DNA of 64,000 bases from Pseudomonadota bacterium (GCA_023417315.1 JAEZFW010000036.1:1-64000); one strand, 5' to 3'. Counted from the stretch's first letter, positions 41,763 through 51,888 are shown. Notes: generated by a model not told the origin, from the sequence alone. Translations and numbers: made by a program.

Positions 41763-42725
41763 CTACGAAGAGGCGAAGTGATCGTATCCAGATCGCTCCA
41801 TCAGATACGGCTTCCCGTCGCGCTCCCATCTTATCGAGCGCTCTGCTGTGATCGTCCCTATCGCAGAAATCGGCACCCCTGCGATGTTGTTCGTGTGCAT
41901 CGCCGCTGCATTTGCCGGCGCAACGCAGAAGAGCAGTTCGTAATCATCTCCGCCGGTCAATATATGTCGCAAGCACGTGTCTTCGTCGAAGTGGGCCTGC
42001 ATTGCTGGGGATCGCGGCAAGGCTTGGACGTCCACTCGCGCACCCACACCGCTGGCTGCACAAAGCTTCTCGAGATCCGCGAGTAATCCATCTGAGACAT
42101 CCATCGCAGCGCTCGCGATAGCACGCAGAGATCGTCCCAACTCGATGCGAGGTTCAGGGCGTAAAAATCGTCGCCGCAAATGCGCGAACGACGCGTTATC
42201 CGCCACACCCAATCGAAGTAACGCGAGTCCAGCCGCAGCCTCGCCCGGAACACCAGAGACGAAGACCCGATCCCCTGCGCGGGCGCCCGATCGAGTCAGA
42301 CATGCGTCGCGCTCGACCCAGCCACCGACTTGTATCGTGATCACTAGCGGTCCGCGGACAGTATCCCCTCCGATCAGCACCACATCATGGGCATCGGCGA
42401 GCTCGAACAGACCTTGCGCGAATCCTTCCAACCATTGCTCGTCCGCACATGGCACGGAAAGCGACAGCGACATCCAGGAGGGCTCCGCGCCCATCGCGGC
42501 GAGATCGCTCAAGTTCACTGCGAGGGCGCGATAGCCGATGTCGGCCGGCGAGGTTTGTGCGAGGAAGTGAACGCCCTCCACGATCGTATCCATCGCAAGC
42601 ACGAGTCGGCGGTCAGCTCTAACCTCGAGCACCGCCGCATCGTCGCCGATGCCTAGCAGCACGTCGCCGCGCGTGCGTCGACAACCGAAGAATTTGGCGA
42701 TGATGTCGAATTCGCCGAGGCTCAT
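41763..42725 (-). CDS. thiL: Thiamine-monophosphate kinase
   Basis: Phosphorylates thiamine monophosphate to the active diphosphate. The 320-aa protein begins MSLGEFDIIAKFF, with GIGDDAAVLE and LAMDTIVEGVHFL of the PurM-like fold and the DVSDGLLADLEKLC signature. Its ATG is one base from the end of a 144-bp hairpin, and no normal ribosome-binding site is visible, so the hairpin's 3' arm provides the initiation region. Confidence 0.95.
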   Translation of the reverse strand: MSLGEFDIIAKFFGCRRTRGDVLLGIGDDAAVLEVRADRRLVLAMDTIVEGVHFLAQTSPADIGYRALAVNLSDLAAMGAEPSWMSLSLSVPCADEQWLEGFAQGLFELADAHDVVLIGGDTVRGPLVITIQVGGWVERDACLTRSGARAGDRVFVSGVPGEAAAGLALLRLGVADNASFAHLRRRFLRPEPRIELGRSLRAIASAAMDVSDGLLADLEKLCAASGVGARVDVQALPRSPAMQAHFDEDTCLRHILTGGDDYELLFCVAPANAAAMHTNNIAGVPISAIGTITAERSIRWERDGKPYLMERSGYDHFASS

Positions 42726-42726
42726 G

Positions 42727-42870
42727 GATGCTTAGGGTTCTGGGTACTGGGCTGTCGGGTACTGGCCAGAAAGGAAGGCAGAGAGTTTCGGTGCTGCGCT
42801 CTTCATTCTTTTCTGGCCAGTACCCAAGTACCCGATTACCCAGGGCCCAATTACCCAGGGCCCAAGCATC
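42727..42870. repeat. Iterated-word hairpin occupying the whole nusB-thiL junction
   Basis: Outer arms GATGCTTAGGG (42727-42737) and CCCAAGCATC (42861-42870). Inward the left arm is GTTCTGGGTACTGGGCTGTC with GGGTACTGGCCAGAAA, and the right arm TTTCTGGCCAGTACCCAAGT with repeated ATTACCCAGGGCCC. The tip has GAAGGCAGAGAG...GCGCTCTTC. It starts one base from the thiL start codon and reaches into the nusB stop codon, so it is fully intra-operonic. Confidence 0.9.
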
Positions 42871-43315
42871 ACCGCTCAGCCGCCCGAATCTCGCGCGCAG
42901 CGCGATCCAGCACGGCGTTCACGTATTTGTGTGCGTCCGTCGCGCCGAAGCGTTTGCACAGATCGACGGCCTCGTTGATTACGACGCGGTATGGGATGTC
43001 GATTCGTTGCTGCAGTTCATACATGCCGATGAGCAGAATGCCTGATTCGACTGGATCCAATTGCTCGAGCGGCCGGTCCAAAAATGGCGTGAGCGCGGCC
43101 GTGAGCTGGTCGTTCTCATCGATGCAATGACTCACGAGCTCCTCGAAGTGTTCGCGGTCGGCACCCGCCGAGTCTTCGCTTTCCAGGAATTGCTTCTTGA
43201 TCTCCGCCGCCGGCTGATGCGTGAGCTGCCATTGATACAACGCTTGCATAGCGATCTTGCGCGCAATCGAGCGTGCGCGGGTTCCGCGAGCGGGTTTGTG
43301 ATTCGGTGGCGCCAT
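42869..43315 (-). CDS. nusB: Transcription antitermination factor NusB
   Basis: Helical RNA-binding protein of the rRNA antitermination complex with NusE (S10). The 148-aa protein has ARSIARKIAMQALYQWQL, ILLIGMYELQQR and PYRVVINEAVDLCKRFGAT. The ATG at 43315 (MAPPNHKPARG) is preferred over a longer frame running into the ribH end. The stop codon lies in the arm of the nusB-thiL hairpin. Confidence 0.95.
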   Translation of the reverse strand: MAPPNHKPARGTRARSIARKIAMQALYQWQLTHQPAAEIKKQFLESEDSAGADREHFEELVSHCIDENDQLTAALTPFLDRPLEQLDPVESGILLIGMYELQQRIDIPYRVVINEAVDLCKRFGATDAHKYVNAVLDRAAREIRAAER

Positions 43316-43450
43316 TACTGAGGAAGAATAAAGTACGTAAGCGAGCCGCGCCTGCAGCGGCATAGGAAGAGGACGATCGAGACGAGCAATGATAATCCGG
43401 CTTTGTTGCCGACCCGCGTCCGTCGCGACATTTTTCTCGGGCAAAGATCC

Positions 43451-43924
43451 CTACCCTTCGATACGCCGCAGCAAGTTCGCAAGCTCGATCGCCGTGATTG
43501 CCGCATCGGCGCCTTTGTTTCCGGCTTTGGTGCCCGCACGCTCGATCGCTTGCTCGATCGTGTCCGTCGTCAGCACACCAAATGCGACAGGGATGCCAGT
43601 CTCGTGCGAGACGCGTGCAAGGCCGCCAGCGCATTCTCCCGCGACGTAGTCAAAATGCGCCGTCGCACCCTTAATCACCGCACCGAGCGCGATGATCGCA
43701 TCGTAGCGACGACTCAATGCCAGCTTACGAGCAACAATAGGCAGATCGAACGCACCCGGCGCGCGAACGATCTCGATTTGCTTCTCGTTCGCACCATGGC
43801 GACGCAGCGCATCGACCGCACCGCGCACGAGATGCTCCACGACGAATTCATTGAACCGCGACGCGAGGATCGCGAAGCGCAACTCGCGACACTGCAGGTC
43901 GCCTTCGATAGTTTTGATGTCCAT
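43451..43924 (-). CDS. ribH: 6,7-Dimethyl-8-ribityllumazine synthase
   Basis: Condenses the ribityl uracil with dihydroxybutanone phosphate, forming lumazine cages. The 157-aa protein has RFAILASRFNEFVVEHL, VRAPGAFDLPIVARKL, the phosphate site GAVIKGATAHFDYV and GVLTTDTIEQAIERAGTKAG. The ATG at 43924 gives MDIKTIEGDL; upstream frame derives from a hairpin. It lies between the RibB-type gene and nusB. Confidence 0.97.
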   Translation of the reverse strand: MDIKTIEGDLQCRELRFAILASRFNEFVVEHLVRGAVDALRRHGANEKQIEIVRAPGAFDLPIVARKLALSRRYDAIIALGAVIKGATAHFDYVAGECAGGLARVSHETGIPVAFGVLTTDTIEQAIERAGTKAGNKGADAAITAIELANLLRRIEG

Positions 43925-43932
43925 GTTCTTTC

Positions 43933-44060
43933 GGGCTGCTGGCCAACTGGCCACTGGCACTGGCCAGCGGCGGAGAATCATCGAGATAACTACAAGCAGT
44001 ATAGCCGGAGTCCAGCGCTCTCACTCTGGCCAGCGGCCGATGGCCAGTTTGCAGTGGCCT
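43933..44060. repeat. Iterated-word hairpin, word ACTGGCC
   Basis: Between the RibB-type gene and ribH. Left arm GCTGCTGGCCAACTGGCCAC with TGGCACTGGCCAGCGG; right arm CTCTGGCCAGCGGCCGATGG with CCAGTTTGCAGTGGCC. Its word matches that of the parC-FimX junction. The left edge is nine bases upstream of the ribH start codon. Confidence 0.8.
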
Positions 44061-44065
44061 CCAAC

Positions 44066-45220
44066 TCAGCTGTGCACGTACCCCACGATCTCCAGATCGA
44101 AGCCTGACAGGCCCTGGAGCTGTTTCGGTGCAGACAGTACTCGCATGCGAGACAAGCCGAGGTCTTTCAAGATCTGCGCCCCGATGCCGTATGTTCGCAA
44201 CACGTGCGTTCCCGAGCCGCTCGTCGAGGCTGCAGCATGTTCGGAGCGATGCATCGACTGCACCGCCTCCATCAACTCACGCGGCGTTTCCGCGGGCCGA
44301 AGCACGACAACGACGCCAGAGGGCTCCTCGGAAATGCGCTGTATCGCGGCGCGCAGCGGCAAGCCGAGTCCGTCATCGCGGATGCCGAGAAGGTCGCGCA
44401 AGGTGTCAGGCAAGTGCACGCGCACCAGGGGCGGCTCGTCCGACAGTAGATCGCCCCGGACGAGTGCAAGGTGCACGGTTCGGTTGACGTGATCCTCGTA
44501 GCAATACATCTGAAACTGTCCGAACTCCGTGCTCACCGGCTGCTCGGCGATGCGTTCTATGAGTCGGTCCTTCTCGAGGCGATAACGTATCAAGTCCGCG
44601 ATCGTGCCGATCTTGAGCTGGTGCTCGCGCGCGAAACGTTCGAGATCGGGCCGGCGCGCCATCGTGCCGTCCTCGTTCAAGATCTCGACGATCACTGCCG
44701 CCGGCTCCAAGCCGGCGAGCCGCGCGAGATCGCAACCCGCCTCGGTATGCCCCGCACGCGTCAGCACGCCGCCAGGCTGCGCCATCAGCGGAAAGATGTG
44801 GCCGGGCTGTCGTAAATCTTCGGGACTCGCGTTTCGTCTCACCGCGGCGCGGATCGTTTGCGCGCGGTCATGCGCGGAAATACCTGTGGTGACGCCCTCG
44901 GCCGCTTCGATGGAAACCGTGAAGTTCGTGCGGTAGTCAGCATCGGTCTCGTAAACCATGAGCGGCAATCGCAGTTGCTGACAACGCTCGCGGCTCAACG
45001 TGAGGCAGATCAGCCCGCGAGCGTAGCGAGCCATGAAGTTGATGTCTTCGGCTCGTGCAAATTCAGCGGCCATGACGAGGTCGCCCTCGTTCTCGCGATC
45101 TTCGTCGTCCATGATCACGACCATTCGACCCGCCGCGATGTCGCCGAGAATTTCATCGATCGAGTTGAGCCGCGTCGTGCCGCTCGACCTTACATCGCGC
45201 ACCGAGCTCGCGTCCTTCAT
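44066..45220 (-). CDS. ribB: 3,4-Dihydroxy-2-butanone 4-phosphate synthase with degenerate RibA domain
   Basis: 384 aa. The N-terminal half is a complete RibB (DDEDRENEGDLVMAAE; GHTEAGCDLARLAGL) that makes dihydroxybutanone phosphate from ribulose 5-phosphate. The C-terminal half has the GTP cyclohydrolase II fold signals (YGIGAQILKDLGLSRMRVLS), but the segment that should hold the three zinc cysteines reads VRVHLPDTLRDLLGIRDD, without cysteine. The RibA activity should therefore be lost, as in RibBX-type proteins. Its ATG overlaps the ribE stop codon (ATGA). Confidence 0.92.
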   Translation of the reverse strand: MKDASSVRDVRSSGTTRLNSIDEILGDIAAGRMVVIMDDEDRENEGDLVMAAEFARAEDINFMARYARGLICLTLSRERCQQLRLPLMVYETDADYRTNFTVSIEAAEGVTTGISAHDRAQTIRAAVRRNASPEDLRQPGHIFPLMAQPGGVLTRAGHTEAGCDLARLAGLEPAAVIVEILNEDGTMARRPDLERFAREHQLKIGTIADLIRYRLEKDRLIERIAEQPVSTEFGQFQMYCYEDHVNRTVHLALVRGDLLSDEPPLVRVHLPDTLRDLLGIRDDGLGLPLRAAIQRISEEPSGVVVVLRPAETPRELMEAVQSMHRSEHAAASTSGSGTHVLRTYGIGAQILKDLGLSRMRVLSAPKQLQGLSGFDLEIVGYVHS

Positions 45221-45831
45221 CGCATTGTCTCCAGCCCTGTCGTTTGCGACACGAGGCGCTCCAGATAACGCGCGATGATGTCGACTTCGATGTTCACCAG
45301 TGTCCCGGCGCGATACTCGCCGAGTGTTGTCACCGAGAGCGTATGCGGGATCAAGTTCACGCCGAAATGCGTACCGTCCACTTCGTTGACGGTTAAGCTC
45401 ACGCCATCGATCGCAATCGAGCCTTTGCGTGCGATGTAACGCGCCAAGGCCGCGGGAACATCGAACCGCAAGCGATGCGAACGAGCATCGTTCTCGCAGG
45501 ACACTACGGTTGCGATCCCATCGACATGACCGCTGACGTAGTGACCGCCGAGCGGCTGCCCTGCACACAATGCCTTCTCGAGATTGACACGCGAGCCTAC
45601 GCGCCAGCGATCCAGCGTCGTCACAGTGAGTGTCTCGCGCGACACATCGGTCGCAAACTCGGCCCCTTGAATCGTCGTGGCGGTCAAGCAGCAGCCGCTC
45701 ACACAGATGCTATCCCCGACGGTCGCGCTCGTAAGATCCAGACTGCCTGCATCGATCACCAGGCGCACATCGCCGCCTTGCGGCGTAATGGTGCGCACGG
45801 TGCCTACGGCTTGAACGATTCCAGTGAACAT
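45217..45831 (-). CDS. ribE: Riboflavin synthase alpha chain
   Basis: Dismutates two lumazine molecules to riboflavin. The 204-aa protein contains the two lumazine-binding repeats, each starting with an MFTGIVQAVG- or FxGHYVSGHVDG-type segment (GGHYVSGHVDGIATV), with GCCLTATTI and GVSLTVNEV. It overlaps ribB by 4 nt and follows ribD by 17 bp. Confidence 0.97.
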   Translation of the reverse strand: MFTGIVQAVGTVRTITPQGGDVRLVIDAGSLDLTSATVGDSICVSGCCLTATTIQGAEFATDVSRETLTVTTLDRWRVGSRVNLEKALCAGQPLGGHYVSGHVDGIATVVSCENDARSHRLRFDVPAALARYIARKGSIAIDGVSLTVNEVDGTHFGVNLIPHTLSVTTLGEYRAGTLVNIEVDIIARYLERLVSQTTGLETMR

Positions 45832-45848
45832 GAGCGAGCAACATGCCG

Positions 45849-46949
45849 CTAATCGCGGCGTACGAACCTTACCTTGAGATCGGGCCCGATCTGCTCGGCC
45901 CCCTGCAGCCGGAATTGTAGACTGTCCTGGAGCTTTTGAACCGCAGGGATCTCAAACATCGCGCGCGCAGAGGAACCCAAGACTTTCGGCGCGAAATACA
46001 CGATCAGCTCGTCAGCCAAATCCAACGACAGCATGCGTCCCGCAAGGAGCGGCCCTGCCTCAACGAGCACGTCGTTGCATTCGCGGCGGCCGAGCTCTAC
46101 GAGCAACTCAGGCAGATCGACTCCGCCGGCTGGATGGGGCGGCACCTGCACGATCTGCACGTTCACCTCGCGCAGCTTGGGATCCGCAGTCTCACGTGAG
46201 CAGGTCGCAATCAGTACCGGCCCCGGAGACTGGAAGAGTTTCGCCGTCGGCTCTATGCGCAATCCAGTATCGACCACCACGCGAAGCAACGAGCGGCCAC
46301 CAAGATCGATACGGGAGTCGCGCACGGTGAGCTGGGGATCGTCGGTGAGCACGGTGCCGATCCCGGTGATGACTGCACTCACCGAGGCTCGCACGCGCTG
46401 CACATCCGCTCGAGCTGCGTCACTCGTGATCCAACGACTTTCTCCATTCGCAAGCGCGATTCGTCCATCGAGACTCGCACCCATCTTCACGATCACTCGT
46501 GGTACGCCCGTGCGCATGCGCTTTTCGAATCCGAGGTTGAGCGCACGGGATTCCTCGGCCAGCACGCCGATCTCGGTCGCAAGGCCAGCGGCTTGGAGCT
46601 GGCGAATGCCTTCACCGTGCACTTTCGGATTGGGATCCAGCATGCCGCAGACCACTCGTACGATGCCTGCTCGAATCAACGCTTGAGTACAGGGCGCCGT
46701 CTTTCCTTGGAACGAATGGGGTTCGAGCGTGACGTACGCAGTCGCACCGCGCGCCGTCTCGCCAGCTTGCTCGAGTGCAAGCACTTCCGCGTGCGCCGCT
46801 CCCGCCGTGCGATGCCAACCTTCGCCGACAATCTTCTCGCCATGTGCGATCACGCAGCCGACGCGCGGATTCGGATGCGTCGTGAACTGCCCGAGCCAGG
46901 CAAGCTCGATCGCGCGGCGCATGTGTGCTAGGTCGACAGGAGAAAACAT
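45849..46949 (-). CDS. ribD: Bifunctional riboflavin deaminase-reductase RibD
   Basis: Second and third steps of riboflavin synthesis: a zinc deaminase (about 1-145) and an NADPH reductase (about 150-365, KMGASLDGRIAL). The deaminase keeps the catalytic AHAEVLAL and the second zinc cysteine in KTAPC, but the first zinc cysteine of the usual EPCSH motif is His here (TLEPHSFQGKTAPC). His can bind zinc, so activity is uncertain rather than excluded. The 366-aa length is normal. The ATG at 46949 starts MFSPVDLAHM. First gene of the ribD-ribE-ribB group, after nrdR. Confidence 0.94.
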   Translation of the reverse strand: MFSPVDLAHMRRAIELAWLGQFTTHPNPRVGCVIAHGEKIVGEGWHRTAGAAHAEVLALEQAGETARGATAYVTLEPHSFQGKTAPCTQALIRAGIVRVVCGMLDPNPKVHGEGIRQLQAAGLATEIGVLAEESRALNLGFEKRMRTGVPRVIVKMGASLDGRIALANGESRWITSDAARADVQRVRASVSAVITGIGTVLTDDPQLTVRDSRIDLGGRSLLRVVVDTGLRIEPTAKLFQSPGPVLIATCSRETADPKLREVNVQIVQVPPHPAGGVDLPELLVELGRRECNDVLVEAGPLLAGRMLSLDLADELIVYFAPKVLGSSARAMFEIPAVQKLQDSLQFRLQGAEQIGPDLKVRFVRRD

Positions 46950-46956
46950 CTCGGTA

Positions 46957-47046
46957 CGTGGGCGTCTAACGTGTAGATGTACGGACGTAAGAGGTTGGAG
47001 CGGAGCCACTTGCTTCTGACGTCTACACGTTTGCACGTCTATACGT
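46957..47046. repeat. Iterated-word hairpin, word ACGTGTAGA/GACGT
   Basis: Between nrdR and ribD. Left arm CGTCTAACGTGTAGATGTAC with GGACGTAAGA; right arm TCTGACGTCTACACGTTTGC with ACGTCTATACGTCC. The tip is GGTTGGAGCGGAGCCACTTGCT. This word is not used elsewhere in the window. Confidence 0.8.
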
Positions 47047-47063
47047 CCGCGCGACTACACGGG

Positions 47064-47585
47064 TCACTTTTTCTTCCTTTCCGCCTCATTCGCCGCCCAC
47101 AAGGCGAGCTGCGCTTCCGCCGCTTCGCGGTTACGTCGATGGCGCATGCGCTCGATTTCTTCGCGGAATGCATCGACGTCCTGGAAGGCGCGATACACCG
47201 ATGCAAAGCGCACGTAGGCAACCTCATCGAGACTGTGCAGCTCTTCCATCGCGAGCTCGCCGACGAGTCGTGACGCGACTTCCCGCTCCCCGAGCGCACG
47301 CAGCTTGTGGCAGATGTGCGCGACGGCAGCATCCAACGCTTCGCTCGATACTGGGCGCTTCTCGAGCGCCTTCAACATGCTGCTACGCAGCTTCTGCTCA
47401 TCGAACGGCTCGCGACTCTCGTCGTTCTTCACGATCCGCGGCATGACGAGCTCCGCGGTCTCGAATGTCGTGAACCGCTCGCCGCACTTCAAACATTCGC
47501 GGCGACGACGAATCTGCTGCCCCTCCCCCGCCAAGCGCGAGTCGATGACTTTCGTTTCCTCGTGATTGCAGAAAGGACAATGCAT
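47064..47585 (-). CDS. nrdR: Transcriptional repressor NrdR
   Basis: Nucleotide-sensing repressor of ribonucleotide reductase genes. The 173-aa protein has the zinc ribbon MHCPFCNHEETKVIDSR with a second pair RECLKCGERF, then an ATP-cone domain (MPRIVKNDESREPFDEQKLR). The ATG at 47585 gives the standard MHCPFC start. It lies between glyA and ribD, as in many gammaproteobacteria. No NrdR box was identified here. Confidence 0.97.
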   Translation of the reverse strand: MHCPFCNHEETKVIDSRLAGEGQQIRRRRECLKCGERFTTFETAELVMPRIVKNDESREPFDEQKLRSSMLKALEKRPVSSEALDAAVAHICHKLRALGEREVASRLVGELAMEELHSLDEVAYVRFASVYRAFQDVDAFREEIERMRHRRNREAAEAQLALWAANEAERKKK

Positions 47586-47588
47586 ACG

Positions 47589-47690
47589 ACGTGATGTAGG
47601 GATGCAGGTTACGCAAGCGACGAAGGACAGAAGCCACACTCCTACATCACCTCCATCACCTCTATCACCTTCATCACTTCCGTCACTTCC
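47589..47690. repeat. Iterated-word hairpin, word GTGATG with GGAG/AAG spacers
   Basis: Between glyA and nrdR. GTGATGTAGG (47591-47600) pairs with CCTACATCAC (47641-47650), and the right arm goes on with CTCCATCACCTCTATCACCT and TCATCACTTCCGTCACTTCC. The glyA stop codon is the first TGA of this tract read on the minus strand. Confidence 0.75.
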
Positions 47691-48939
47691 CGTATACGGG
47701 AAATCTTTGGCAGATCTCCTCCGCCTTCCCACGCACCTTGGCGATCACGGCTTCGCTGCCGTTTTCATCCAGGACGTCGGCAATCCAGTTCGCAAGCTCG
47801 GTGACCTCCGCCTCGCGGAAGCCGCGAGTGGTCGCGGCAGGCGTACCGATGCGCAGTCCGCTCGTGACGAAGGGAGGACGCGGGTCGTTCGGCACGGCGT
47901 TCTTGTTCACCGTAATGTGGGCACGACCGAGCGCGGCATCTGCATCCTTGCCGGTGATATCGCGGCCGATGAGATCGACCAAGAACAGATGATTGTCCGT
48001 GCCACCCGAGACGATCTTGTAGCCGCGGCTGATGAGCTGCTTTGCCATCGCGCGTGCATTCGCGAGTACTTGCTTCTGATAGGTCGTAAAGTCGGGCTGC
48101 AACGCCTCGAGCAACGCGACCGCTTTCGCAGCGATGACGTGCATCAGCGGACCGCCCTGAGTCCCAGGGAACACGAGCGAGTTGAGCTTCTTCTCAATGG
48201 CTTCGTTCGAGCGCGCCAAGATCATGCCGCCGCGAGGCCCGCGCAAGGTCTTGTGCGTCGTCGTCGTGACGACATCCGCGATGGGCACAGGATTGGGATA
48301 GATGCCTGCCGCGACGAGCCCCGCAACGTGTGCCATGTCGACCAGAAAGAGCGCTCCAACTGCATCGGCGATCGCGCGGAAGCGGCTCCAATCGACGACG
48401 CGGGAATATGCCGAGAACCCGGCGATGATCAGCTTCGGCTTGTGCTCGTGCGCCAACTTCTCGACCTGCCCGTAGTCGATCTCGCCCGTTGCGGGGTCCA
48501 AACCATATTGCACAGCCCTGAACACCTTGCCCGAGAAATTCACCTTCGCACCGTGGGTCAGGTGCCCGCCATGATCGAGGCTCATGCCGAGAATCGTGTC
48601 GCCCGGATTGATGAGCGCCAAATAGGCGGCTGCATTCGCCTGAGATCCGGAGTGCGGCTGCACGTTCGCGTACGCCGCGCCGAAGAGCTTCTTCGCTCGC
48701 TCGATCGCGAGCTGCTCCGCGACGTCCACGTGCTCGCAGCCACCGTAATAGCGTTTGCCCGGGTACCCTTCGGCGTACTTGTTCGTGAGAACGGTGCCTT
48801 GCGCCTCGAGCACGCGAGGGCTCGCGTAGTTCTCCGAAGCGATCAGCTCGATGTGGTCCTCTTGGCGGCGGCGCTCGGCATTGATCGCAGCCGCAAGCTC
48901 GGGGTCGAAATCGGCGATGGTGAGATTGGCGGGGAACAT
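47683..48939 (-). CDS. glyA: Serine hydroxymethyltransferase
   Basis: PLP enzyme that moves a one-carbon unit from serine to tetrahydrofolate. The 418-aa protein has the PLP lysine in VTTTTHKTLRGPRGG, and ENYASPRVLEAQG and NVQPHSGSQANAAAY. GGAG followed by TGCCC places the start at the ATG at 48939; a GTG two codons earlier touches the GGAG and is unlikely. The gene ends PVYGK just inside a hairpin arm. Confidence 0.97.
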   Translation of the reverse strand: MFPANLTIADFDPELAAAINAERRRQEDHIELIASENYASPRVLEAQGTVLTNKYAEGYPGKRYYGGCEHVDVAEQLAIERAKKLFGAAYANVQPHSGSQANAAAYLALINPGDTILGMSLDHGGHLTHGAKVNFSGKVFRAVQYGLDPATGEIDYGQVEKLAHEHKPKLIIAGFSAYSRVVDWSRFRAIADAVGALFLVDMAHVAGLVAAGIYPNPVPIADVVTTTTHKTLRGPRGGMILARSNEAIEKKLNSLVFPGTQGGPLMHVIAAKAVALLEALQPDFTTYQKQVLANARAMAKQLISRGYKIVSGGTDNHLFLVDLIGRDITGKDADAALGRAHITVNKNAVPNDPRPPFVTSGLRIGTPAATTRGFREAEVTELANWIADVLDENGSEAVIAKVRGKAEEICQRFPVYGK

Positions 48940-48978
48940 GGGCACTCCAAAAGGGGAGCGCGAATTCTACAGGAAGGC

Positions 48979-49062
48979 GGTGAGCGGCGGACGGCGGACG
49001 GCGGACGGTGAAAAGAGCTCCTGTTGCTCCTCACAGTCCACCGTCCGCCGTCCGCCGTTCAC
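48979..49062. repeat. Iterated-word hairpin, word GGCGGAC, overlapping the deacetylase gene end
   Basis: Left arm GGTGAGCGGCGGACGGCGGA, continuing with another GGCGGAC unit and GGTGA; right arm CACCGTCCGCCGTCCGCCGT with TCACT. The tip is AAAAGAGCTCCTGTTGCTCCTCA. The right arm supplies the last codons and stop of the deacetylase gene. Confidence 0.88.
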
Positions 49063-50026
49063 TCTCCAGGAAGCTCTGCACGACCCGCGTCCAAGCTCGG
49101 GCGAGATTGCGGCGGTTGTACCCGCCCCCACCCATCGCGATGACTCGGCCGTGACCGAGCTCATCGGCGAGTGCACAGAGCCGGCGCGCGGCATGGGCAT
49201 GCGCCTCTTCGGTCAGTCGAAGGTGCGTGATGGGATCGCCTCCCAGACTGTCCGCGCCACATTGGAGAAGAATGAACTCCGGACGGCGCTCCCGTAGGTA
49301 CGCCTCGATGCGCGTCCACTCGGCGAAGAACACCTCATCGTCGGCCCCGGGCGGAAGCGGCAGGTTCAGCTTCGTGCCGCGCGCCGCCCCGGTCCCGGTT
49401 TCCTCTGCCGCGCCAGTGCCGGGATACAGGTAGCGGCCATCCTCGTGTAAGTCTGCGAATAGAACATCCGGGTCGGACTCGAAGGCGTAGAACACACCAT
49501 CGCCATGGTGTGCATCGATGTCTACGTAGGCGACCGTGCGCAGCTCGTACCGCCGACGCAGAATCTCGATCGCGACACCGCAGTCGTTGAATACGCAGAA
49601 TCCAGCCGCGTGCTCACGGCCGGCATGATGAAGCCCTGCGATCGGGATGAATGCGCGCTTCGCGCGCTCGCTCATCACAGCCTCGACTGCGACGAGCGTT
49701 GCGCCTACGACTGATACTGCGGCTTCGTAGATGCCGCGCCGCGCGGGTGTGTCGCCGCCGTCGAGATAGCCCTGCCCGGCCGCGGCGCGCTCACGGACGA
49801 AGTCGACGTAGCTCGGGGTATGAAACGATTCGACTTCCTCGCGCGTGGCATCGCGAGGGCTAGCGCGTAACACCCGGCCATCGAGCCCCGACTGATGCAG
49901 CTCGCGCATGAACGCCTCGTGCCGATCGGGCCCGAATGGATGTCCATCGCCAAAACCGTAACGTGCGATTTCATCGCCCGAGACGAGCAGAACCGAACTG
50001 CGAGGGGAATCGGAATCATCGAGCAT
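49031..50026 (-). CDS. Histone deacetylase/AcuC family protein
   Basis: Arginase/deacetylase-fold zinc hydrolase, 331 aa. Zinc ligands and active-site residues are visible: HHAGREHAAGFCVFND, VAYVDIDAHHGDGV and LLQCGADSLGGDP, with GGGGYNRRNLARAW near the end. The natural substrate could be an acetylated protein, polyamine or other amide; nothing nearby decides it. The C terminus reads FLESERRTADGGL, the tail and stop being encoded by the GGCGGAC hairpin. Divergent from ettA by 181 bp. Confidence 0.9.
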   Translation of the reverse strand: MLDDSDSPRSSVLLVSGDEIARYGFGDGHPFGPDRHEAFMRELHQSGLDGRVLRASPRDATREEVESFHTPSYVDFVRERAAAGQGYLDGGDTPARRGIYEAAVSVVGATLVAVEAVMSERAKRAFIPIAGLHHAGREHAAGFCVFNDCGVAIEILRRRYELRTVAYVDIDAHHGDGVFYAFESDPDVLFADLHEDGRYLYPGTGAAEETGTGAARGTKLNLPLPPGADDEVFFAEWTRIEAYLRERRPEFILLQCGADSLGGDPITHLRLTEEAHAHAARRLCALADELGHGRVIAMGGGGYNRRNLARAWTRVVQSFLESERRTADGGL

Positions 50027-50207
50027 GGAGCGCGCACTCCGGGCCGTCGAGTTGTCACCACGGCCCTCGTGGCCGACGAGAATACATGCGCCGCTTCAGG
50101 ACGTGTCAAACGAATTCGGCCGGAATCCGCCCCGCGGAGCAAGACGAGGAATGTCCGTCCAGCTTCGGTATGATTCGCCCCCTTCTTCCGGCAGCCCGAG
50201 TGCTCGA

Positions 50208-51884
<1,677 letters not shown>

Positions 51885-51888
51885 CATC

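Noticed and set aside
44066..45220. Bifunctional RibB-RibA enzyme
   Set aside because: The RibA half lacks the zinc-binding cysteines, so only the RibB activity is called.
47566..49011. 481-aa open frame on the plus strand opposite glyA
   Set aside because: It is the antisense of glyA, starts in and ends in repeat hairpins (it even ends RRTADGGR) and resembles no protein.
50025..50207. 61-residue N-terminal extension of ettA
   Set aside because: It overlaps the divergent deacetylase start and has no similarity to ABC-F proteins; MAQFIYTMNRV is the family start.
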